Source: Pseudomonadota bacterium
GTDB lineage: Bacteria > Pseudomonadota > Gammaproteobacteria > Burkholderiales > Burkholderiaceae_C
Direction: 5' to 3'
DNA: 64,000 bases
Assembly (NCBI GenBank): GCA_963205115.1
Contig: CAUJHV010000061.1
Coordinates: 30,602 to 94,601 of the forward strand
Shown: positions 62,501-64,000 of the stretch, piece by piece
Layout: each line of letters begins with the position of its first letter
Position numbering within the stretch: position 1 is the first letter of the stretch
The notes under the pieces: model-generated
Seen by the model: only the letters and a program-made list of their open reading frames with translations
Databases searched by the model: none
Told to the model about the DNA's origin: nothing
Translations under genes and position numbers: made by a program

Positions 62501-62740
62501 CGGGTGCGCTATGTCGACGGTTGGGGCACCACCGAGACCTCGACCAGCGCGCCGACGGCGCCGGTGGCCAATGTCAACGACACACCCACCGGCCAAGCTG
62601 TGATCACAGGCACGGCCGAAGAAGACCAGACGCTGACGGCTGACACGAGCGACATCGGCGACATCGATGGTGTCGGCGCGCTCAGCTACCAGTGGACCCG
62701 CAATGGCGTGGACATTGCGGGGGCCACTGCTTCGACCTAA
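44600..62740 (+). CDS. Giant multidomain surface protein with LEPR motif, DUF4347, cadherin-like and Ig-like repeats (frame ends at an in-frame TAA)
   Basis: A predicted secreted giant, 6046 residues to the TAA. The N-terminus is basic with no classical signal peptide and carries LEPRVLYSADP (LEPR at 40-43), a motif found at the start of large exported proteins. A DUF4347 domain spans about 108-275 (VHIVSHGDQG, LLLWGCNVGEG). Seven GGE.RVNTTTT-type repeats (about 286-664) come next. A Calx-beta-like region, a right-handed beta-helix (about 785-1145), duplicated three-module segments, an NHL-like propeller (about 2176-2450), a jelly-roll-like domain (about 3310-3480) and cadherin-like units follow. 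A He_PIG-like unit leads into 93-residue Ig-like repeats. I start at the ATG at 44600; 44504 is the track start. Likely an adhesin or matrix protein. Confidence 0.85.
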   Translation: MPAPARFPLNRLVSLIRRAWSALRPARRAGLRVRPSVEALEPRVLYSADPLALASLSAEVRMLDSQDTPAIQPPDGPVGNAAARATLAAGAASGATASDAPERTAPVHELIFVDAAVADAQVLIDGILASRAPDAHVEVVQLRADRDGLAQISERLAQARDLAAVHIVSHGDQGLLQLGSGRVDAGTLQARAAELAAWQTALGAQADLLLWGCNVGEGEVGSRFIGQLAAFTGADVAASTDPTGSAAAGGDWLLELHTGAIEARFDLLASALPQRWEGVLALTPQGGETRVNTTTTQVQQTRPGGRSVAMDGAGNYVVTWYGRGSVDFTGVYFQRYDASGVAQGGETLVNTTTTGPQEWPLVAMDPNGNFVIVFEDANGLDGSGYGIYGQRYNASGAAQGGQFRINTTTTGDQAAAGVAMDASGNFAVAWMSTQTGDFDVYVQRYNAAGVAQGGEVRVNTTTTGIQDYPTLAMDATGGFVVAWTSDQGAFTDIYARRYDSSGTALGGEFQVNTDTVSAHSYASAAMASDGSFVMAWASAAQDPDSTEGIYAQRYNASGVAQGAEFRVNTYTTLAQSYPVVAMNATGGFIVTWQSTGQDGSLEGVYAQQFLASGSPTGTELRINTTTANEQRNASVAYAGSQSVVVWSGDGVGDGTAVFAQRLSVSVPPGITVGTVSGNTSETGTTASFTVVLDTVPSSNVTIPVSVSNALEAGASTALLTFTSANWSTPQTVTLTGLDDTLDDGDRSYTAVLGAASSADGAYNGLDASDVALQNLDNDTRSTVTVTTTADTLDGDTGSLYALLGNRGADGEISLREALTAANATANGSGGADRIHFAISGTGVHTLNIGSALPVITDPVILDASTDDSFAANSNRPAVILDGNNAFAGDGLVLAGTADGSTIRGVVVRDFSGDGIEIQVGANGNTVAGNYIGSLSALGANVAGEGNTDNGLRVLGASNTIGGLTAADRNVIAGNQQGIQISGLGIGNLIIGNYIGTDATGLVALGNTDDGIGFDAGSSGNTVGGTTAAERNVIAANGDDGFSTDTSNHVVQGNYIGVGADGVTALGNGGDGVELRDNAAGNRIGGTLSGQGNLIRHNSGDGIFVSLIGSPPTGNFLLGNSIDANTGLGIDLGTDGVTANDAGDADTGANNLQNFPVLASAVTNGATQLAVSGTLNAVANSPFRIEFFASTNADPSGYGEGQIYLGYVHVTTDGSGNATFDTTVSAYVAAGVAVSATATRSDVGYTSFTDTSEFAANVAATLGSINSVPAFSGLDGAPTYVAGGSAVILDNTVTVSDAQLSGANNFSGATLTLARQGGASAQDALAFDGIVVTTSGADVLVNGVQVGSYGFTAGQLDITFNGSATGARVNALLQNIVYWNTSGSPPASVPIAWTFSDGNAGAQGAGGAMLATGSTTVTISGVNAAPVLTAPASVGMVQNTTFSFSPDLGRGISFTDSDIGSGQAQLTLGVAQGTLTLAQTTGLSFTTGDGTADATLVFTGTAAAIHAALDGLVYAPTTNYVGSDSLTITVSDQGNTGTGGARSDSGTVPISIGAHSFLQGQYVEMGVQQTGNFGADGAVPPGFLNPASTYPTGSFGIYADYGRDGWYVGSPGHTGDYVYPTEEWGIHVGGTTFRNRAGLAPAIAGSLSATVDTGPTQQVEWTGGTAGIAVKQLITLTESQLHFSMTVTLTNVSGGTLNDVYFYRSFDPNQEYSWTSDYATLNWVDSQGGDPSGTAVIATAGASYPSVALRMSSTGSDARVAQGGWSNINPVDAYLGINAFAGTGLYTEASPNYADEAITLLRKVSTLAPGATATFVIQYDMSSNTAPQVDLDANDSTAAGSDAAVSYTPGGPAVTVADVDATVISIDSPTLSSMTLTLAGALDGPAETLAATTAGTSITASWSGGVLTLSGSDTVAHYQQVLRTVTYDNASGTPTAGERRVDVVASDGVNLSTAASSHVTIAGSGNVAPVIAAVEGSPLAHTENAAATPVTATLTLSDADSANLGGATVSISANFASGQDVLAFTNQNGITGGWNAGTGVLTLSGSATVAQYQAALRSITYANSSDAPSTATRTVSFVVNDGISDSAAATRQITVAAVNDAPVLSATGTATATPGQAYTLNLSATDADGVTITSWTINWGDGQIQTVVGNPPSVTHTYGAALTGLSFNVAVAATDVDGTWFGNRLYVPTWAGTDAVHIYQGQAGTFVGTMAPLTDGLDDHIEVIQGPNGHLYVSSEQSDSVLEYTTAGALVRTFVPPGSGGLNASAGMGFGPDGHLYVASYQSNQVLRYDGSTGAFLGVAVAAGDGGFGIPLGLNFGPDGMMYVASRANGSIMRFDAPTGTRDAGFAATWTGPDLEDFTFGPDGHIYAADGDRIVRLNGSTGAFIDAFVAAGAGGLSYAVGLAFGPDGRLYVSDQNADAIRVYHGTTGASLGDHVPAGGGGLNSPTYITFAASHQVTVAATANDQPAFGNLDGTPAHTEGGSPVVLDGNVQVTDAELSAADNFSGATLTLVRNGGASAQDIFSATGTLSALTEGGNLVLAGTTIGTVTTNSGGTLVLSFNANATNVRVNQAMQQIAYATTSDAPPASVQVNWTFDDGNSGAQGSGGALQATGITTVSITAVNDPPVIAALDGDTRAYIEGDAPALLGSANTLTDVDSADFAGGALTIAFTGGSDSAEDVLAVRHEGNGAGQIGVSGGTVSFGGVNIGSWTGGSSGAALVITLGASADAVATLALINNITYYNTDAVAPTTGNRAVRVVLTDGDDGTSLPSDTVMSVSALNDPPAITSNGGGATAGINVAENSTAVTTVTRSDVDGGVPVYSIIGGADAAKFAIDVNTGALSFLTAPDFEAPTDAGANQVYDVTVQVSDGAGGTDAQAIAVTVSNVNEAPAGTNKTVTTIEGGAYTFTTADFGFVDASDSPANGLLAVTVATVPGAGSLTLSGVPVTAGQSVSAANIASNLLVFTPAANANGAGYASFTFQVQDNGGTANGGVDLDPTPNTMTVDVTAVNDAPLASGSATLAPIAKNASNPPGASVSTLFSGNFSDSTDEVTGGSSANSFAGIAIGSYTVDAAKGSWQYSTNGGSSWTALSSAGTTTAITLNATDLMRFVPANNYTGAATALAANLIESPQAITSGATLNLSGATGGTTRISTATVALVQTIFDANAAPTLDNTRSPALSAQNEDAGAPVGAVGTPVSALVDFASPAGQLDNVSDPDAGALLGIAVTGADTSQGSWWYSINGGANWNALGAVSDANARLLAADANTRLYFQANANYNGSLANAITLRAWDRTSGTNGGSANLSGGSSTVRDQFDAVSYSNNQGTANWNGAWTEVGDNPNGSPSSGKTAISGGALSIAAWQQDSQVWRSANLSGATSATLTFARNNQMSGNNQIAVEVSGDGGTNWSTLFTYTRSANAGVGTDSFDISAFASADTRIRWRVASNNGSMDAVTVDNVQIAYSVSMTGGTTAFSIATDSASLTVNPVADTPSVTNASTNEDTQTSSGLVISRHVADGAEVTHFKITGISNGTLFKNDGTTPIASGTFITVAEGNAGLKFTPAAQFNGSGSFTVQASTSNLDAGLGGGTATATITVNAVNDAPVITSNGGGASAALNVAENATAVTTVTASDVDAGATQTYSIGGGADAALFTINGSTGALSFNAAPNFEVPQDAGANNIYDVTVQVSDGAGGIDTQAIAVTVTAVNDNNPVITSNGGGATAAVNMAENNTAATTVTASDADLPAQTLTYSISGGVDAARFTIDSNTGALSFVSAPDFEVPTDAGGNNVYDLSVQVTDGAMTDSQTIAVTVTAANDNAPIITSNGAGASASIDVAENTTAVATVTATDADLPAQTVVYSIVGGADAARFSIVGATGVLRFVAAPDYESPTDGGANNVYDVRVQASDGAGFVDTQDIAVSVTNGNEAPTATITPASYSVNEQAVLVLGGTGLGVADPDAGAAAVSATLSVGQGALSATAGTTGVVISGSGTASLVLLGTVAQLNALFAGAGGSSLSYQDGSDTPAASTTLTLLVDDLGNSGAGGALTASDSAVVSITAVNDTPVIAAPARASVIPGQTLVFDPAQYLGISLADADVAGSMLELQLTVSGGELSLATTTGLSFSVGDGTADAAITVTGTLVDLNAALNGMSYTPAVGFNGNDSLALTVSDLGSTGAGGTLNAGAAVDIYVGNNTFLRGFFVEAGVDQYGTLGSDGPAPIGYHSAGEMLGAESDPQRDGWATYDGDFITPGSPLDEWGVRIDGTTYRNDSSAGSAGIAGSAAATVDNGMTQTVLWTGATAGLNVSQSFVIGRNDLHMDIAVTLTNTTGAPMLDLYYYRHVDPDNNYDQNGSFETTNTIVSQGDVTGVSYASASQPDGSFMGLVGFGAESRVAHGNFGGIEPSDAWDGLNGHSTSGSALEDLGITLVYRIASLAAGASVTLDARYLFGSESAPYLDLDPDDSTGAGTDHASSFTEGSGGVAIADTDAAVSDADSPRLSGMTLTISNPLDGAAEVLSANTAGTSIVASYAGGVLTLTGSDTAAHYNQVLRSVIYNNSADNPDTTARAITVSVSDGVNTSNVATATVSILAVNDAPTIGLPAAQSVAEDATLVLSTGNGNAIGIGDLDDNGGTLRLTLTASTGTLTLGSTAGLIFVSGDGLADASMSVEGTKAALNAALQGLAFSPAANFNGAASITVVVNDLGNTGSGGAGNASQSLAVSVTAVNDEQVLASNLGLTVVENTTGNAITNAVLNTTDVDNSTAQLVYTLTALPAQGTLKRSGTALGLGQTFTQADIDGGLVRYDHSGSESSADSFGFTVDDGAGAGSAGSFALTITPVNDQAPVIGSNGGGASAAVNVAENTTAVTTVVASDGDLPAQTITYSIAGGADAARFAINTSTGALTFVAAPDHEVPQDVGADNVYVVVVQASDGSLTDSQTVNVTVTPVNDNDPVIGSNGGGASASVGIFENTTAVTTVTVTDADLPAQTLTFSISGGADAARFAIDSVTGALRFVVAPDREAPDDVGADNVYDLTVSVSDGAGRTDSQNLAVTVLDVDEAPVITRLALVLSEGATLVLGSAQFDVSDVDTGNASLAWNVSSVMQGRFEYVANPGVAITAFTQAQVLAGQVQFVHDGGELAPSFLASVGDAVSRTADQAGAIGFTNVNDAPVLGAPLPDRGATQDAAFNFTFAAGTFTDADTGDSLGYSAGAMPAWLAFNPGTRTFSGTPGNAHVGTVSITVRATDLVGSWVEDTFDLTVANVNDPPVGSPVITGTAAEDQTLSADLSGVSDADGLGAFSYQWTRNGVDIAGATASTYLLVDADVQTQIRVRVSYVDGLGTTETLTSAPTAPVVNVNDAPTGTPVVQGTAEEDQTLTADTSGIGDLDGIASFSYQWTRNGVDIAGATGSTYLLGDADVQTQIRVRVSYVDGWSTTETLTSAPTAAVANVNDVPTGTPVITGMPQEDQTLSADTSGIGDIDGLGAFSYQWTRSGVDIAGATASTYLLVDADVQTQIRVRVSYVDGRGTTETLTSAPTAPVVNVNDVPTGAPVILGTVQEDQTLTADTSGIADIDGVGAYSYQWTRNGVDIAGATAATYVLGDADVQTLIRVRVSYIDGWGTTEALTSAPTAAVVNVNDTPTGAPVIAGTVQEDQTLTADTSGIGDIDGLGAFSYQWTRNGVDIAGATASTHLLGDADVQTQIRVRVRYVDGWGTTETLTSAPTAPVANVNDVPTGGPVILGTAEEDRTLTADTSGIGDIDGLGAYSYQWTRNGVDIAGATASSHLLGDADVQTQICVRVSYVDGWGTTETLTSAPTVPVVNVNDVPTGTPVILGTAEEDQTLTADTNGIGDLDGVGAYSYQWTRNGVDIAGATAATYLVGNADVQTLIGVRVSYVDGWGTTEALTSADVGPVANVNDPPTGAPVIVGTVQEDQTLTADTSGIGDIDGLGAYSYQWTRNGADIAGETASSYLLGDADVQSQIRVRVRYVDGWGTTETSTSAPTAPVANVNDTPTGQAVITGTAEEDQTLTADTSDIGDIDGVGALSYQWTRNGVDIAGATAST
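45455..46593 (+). repeat. Seven-unit N-terminal repeat (53-58 residues each)
   Basis: Units begin near 45455, 45629, 45797, 45956, 46115, 46283 and 46448, each with a GGE-x-RVNTTTT-like start, a middle VAMDxxGNFVVxW and a YxQRYNASGVAQ end. Seven units of this length and beta pattern suggest a seven-bladed propeller; that is inference. Confidence 0.85.
48862..50480 (+). repeat. Segmental duplication copy A in the giant gene
   Basis: About 540 residues with three modules: a dystroglycan-like unit (TTGLSFTTGDGTADATLVFTG), a roughly 270-residue domain beginning SFLQGQYVEMGVQQ, and a unit with VDLDANDSTAAGSDAAVSYT and GGVLTLSGSDTVAHYQQVLR. Copy B at 56756-58330 has the same three modules in the same order. 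Confidence 0.85.
55379..56350 (+). repeat. Three tandem cadherin-like units
   Basis: Units of 107, 108 and 109 residues starting NDAPVITSNGGG, NDNNPVITSNGGG and NDNAPIITSNGAG. Each has a AENxTAVTTVTASDADLPAQT-like block, ISGGxDAARFxI and VYDVxVQVSDGAG. Related units occur at about 52930-53240 and as a tandem pair at about 59078-59725. Acidic DAD and DVD motifs fit calcium binding. Confidence 0.85.
56756..58330 (+). repeat. Segmental duplication copy B in the giant gene
   Basis: Three modules matching copy A: TTGLSFSVGDGTADAAITVTG, then a domain starting TFLRGFFVEAGVDQ with WGVRIDGTTYRND and YYYRHVDPD, then LDLDPDDSTGAGTDHASSFT and GGVLTLTGSDTAAHYNQVLR. Clearly homologous to copy A but diverged, so an old duplication. 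Confidence 0.85.
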
Positions 62741-64000
62741 GTGCTGGGCGATGCGGACGTGCAGACGGCTATCCGCGTGCGCGCCAGCTATGTCGACGGC
62801 TGGGGAACGACCGAGACGCTGACCAGCGCGCCGACTGCCGCGGTGGTGAACGTCAATGACACGCCGACCGGCGCACCGGTGGTCACCGGCACGGTGCAGG
62901 AAGACCAGACCCTGACGGCTGACACCAGCGGCATCGGCGACATCGATGGCTTGGGCGCCTTCAGCTACCAGTGGACGCGCAATGGCGTGGACATTGCCGG
63001 CGCGACGGCATCGACCTACTTGCTGGGTGACGCCGATGTGCAGACGCTGATCCGCGTTCGCGTGAGCTACGTCGACGGCTGGGGCACGACCGAGACGCTG
63101 ACCAGCGCGCCGACCGCGGCCGTGGCCAATGTGAACGATGTGCCGACGGGAACGCCGGTGATCACGGGCACCGCCGAGGAAGACCAGACGCTGACGGCCG
63201 ACACCAGCGCCATCGGCGACATCGACGGCCTGGGTGCGTTCGGCTACCAGTGGACGCGCAACGGTGTGGACATCACCGGTGCGACCGCATCGAGTTATCT
63301 GCTCGGTGATGCCGACGTGCAGACGCAGATCCGCGTGCGCGTGAGCTACGTTGACGGCTGGGGAACGACCGAATCCCTGACCAGTGCACCGACCGCGGCG
63401 GTCGTGAACGTGAATGACGTGCCGACTGGCACGCCGGTGATCACGGGCACGCCCCAGGAGGACCACACGCTGACGGCGGACACCAGCGGCATCGGCGATC
63501 TCGACGGCGTTGCTGCCTACAGCTACCAGTGGACGCGCAACGGCGTGGACATTGCTGGCGCGACGGCGTCGACCTATCTGGTCGGCAATGCCGATGTGCA
63601 GACCGTCATCGCTGTGCGCGTGAGCTACGTCGACGGCTGGGGCACGACCGAGACGCTGACCAGCGCTGACGTGGGGCCGGTGGCGAACGTCAATGATGCA
63701 CCGACCGGCGCGCCGGTCATCGTGGGCACCGTCGAAGAGGATCAGACGCTGACGGTTGACACCAGCGGCATCGTCGACATCGACGGCCTGGGTACCTACA
63801 GCTACCAGTGGACGCGCGATGGCGCAGACATCGCCGGCGCGACGGCATCCAGTTATCTGCTGGGCGATGCCGATGTGCAGACGCAGATCCGCGTGCGGGT
63901 GAGCTACGTCGATGGCTGGGGCACGACGGAGACGCTGACCAGCGCGCCGACGGCTGCGGTGGTCAACGTGAACGATGTGCCGACCGGCGCGCCGGTGATT
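60353..64000 (+). repeat. Tandem array of 279-bp (93-residue) Ig-like repeats, 13 full units plus the start of a 14th
   Basis: Units start every 279 bp from 60353 (60632, 60911 and so on to 63701, and 63980 partial) without any indel. The consensus includes TADTSGIGDIDGLGAFSYQW, TRNGVDIAGATASTYLLGDA, DVQTQIRVRVSYVDGWGTTE and TLTSAPTAAVVNVND. Units 4-8 resemble units 9-13 in order, indicating a five-unit higher-order duplication. The array runs off the window. Confidence 0.95.
62741..64000 (+). pseudogene. In-frame continuation of the giant gene after the TAA, 3' partial
   Basis: Immediately after the TAA at 62738-62740 the same frame stays open for 420 codons to the window end. It encodes the rest of repeat 9, repeats 10 to 13 and the start of repeat 14 with no frameshift or second stop. 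Every conserved repeat residue is retained, so this is coding sequence of the same protein, not decayed DNA. A GTG follows the TAA directly, but no ribosome-binding site precedes it, so reinitiation is unlikely. Either the sequenced base is wrong and the giant protein continues, or this strain makes a truncated product. I list it as a pseudogene fragment because of the stop. Confidence 0.8.

Noticed and set aside
62741-62743. GTG right after the TAA as a new start codon for a separate protein
   Set aside because: No ribosome-binding site precedes it, and it lies in the middle of an Ig-like repeat, so it is a continuation of the same domain.
54695-63466. A 2923-residue minus-strand ORF opposite the giant gene
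   Set aside because: It is antisense to clear repeat-protein coding sequence, mirrors the same repeats, and has no recognisable domain. High GC and the codon usage of the sense strand leave the antisense frame free of stops.
60353-64000. Regular repeats considered as a CRISPR or satellite array
   Set aside because: The 279-bp units are entirely coding, keep one reading frame and encode a beta-sandwich domain; there are no short repeats with unique spacers.

Overview
The window reads as a chromosomal segment of a high-GC betaproteobacterium of the order Burkholderiales. The evidence is the rpsF-priB-rpsR-rplI-dnaB block, adjacent bpt and aat genes, a solitary dnaE2, and a salicylyl-CoA/2-aminobenzoyl-CoA flavoenzyme cluster of the type known from Burkholderiales and Azoarcus. 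No tRNA, rRNA, CRISPR array, prophage or insertion sequence was recognised. Assignments come from reading translated sequence and motifs, without a database search.

Layout. (1) 1-9.5 kb, plus strand: the ribosomal/primosome operon (rpsF partial, priB, rpsR, rplI) closed by a hairpin terminator; dnaB; an SOS-boxed error-prone polymerase dnaE2; an esterase, yaaA and a 2OG-Fe(II) oxygenase; then a small secreted Ala/Pro/Lys-rich protein. (2) 9.9-16.4 kb, minus strand: MBL/beta-CASP nuclease, hemerythrin, RhlE-type helicase, a double-receiver response regulator with its PAS-PAS kinase, and a small membrane protein. (3) 16.7-21.4 kb, plus: ettA and a zinc metalloprotease lipoprotein. (4) 21.5-31 kb, minus: aat-bpt-ROK kinase, and a CoA-linked aromatic-acid cluster (flavoenzyme fusion, MarR, enoyl-CoA hydratase, acyl-CoA dehydrogenase, RidA, glutaryl-CoA dehydrogenase) preceded by a perfect 18-bp palindrome. 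(5) 31.1-36.2 kb, minus: MoxR-DUF58-TgpA transglutaminase-MltB, tightly packed. (6) 36.3-38.6 kb, plus: a histone-deacetylase-like hydrolase and an MscS channel. (7) 38.7-64 kb, plus: the most unusual part, described next.

Region 7 contains a HlyD-type adaptor with a large cytosolic N-domain, a PqqD-like/M50-protease/HlyD fusion, a short SecA-like ATPase without the usual C-terminal half, and then a giant gene. The first three are nearly or actually overlapping. The giant protein has an N-terminal LEPR-type motif and no ordinary signal peptide, followed by DUF4347, a seven-unit repeat, a beta-helix, an NHL-like propeller, cadherin-like units and at least thirteen 93-residue Ig-like repeats. 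I infer that the three upstream proteins export or process the giant surface protein.

The giant reading frame is interrupted by one TAA codon in the ninth Ig-like repeat, where the other repeats have Tyr or His. The frame then stays open to the window edge. This is either a recent nonsense mutation or a sequence error.
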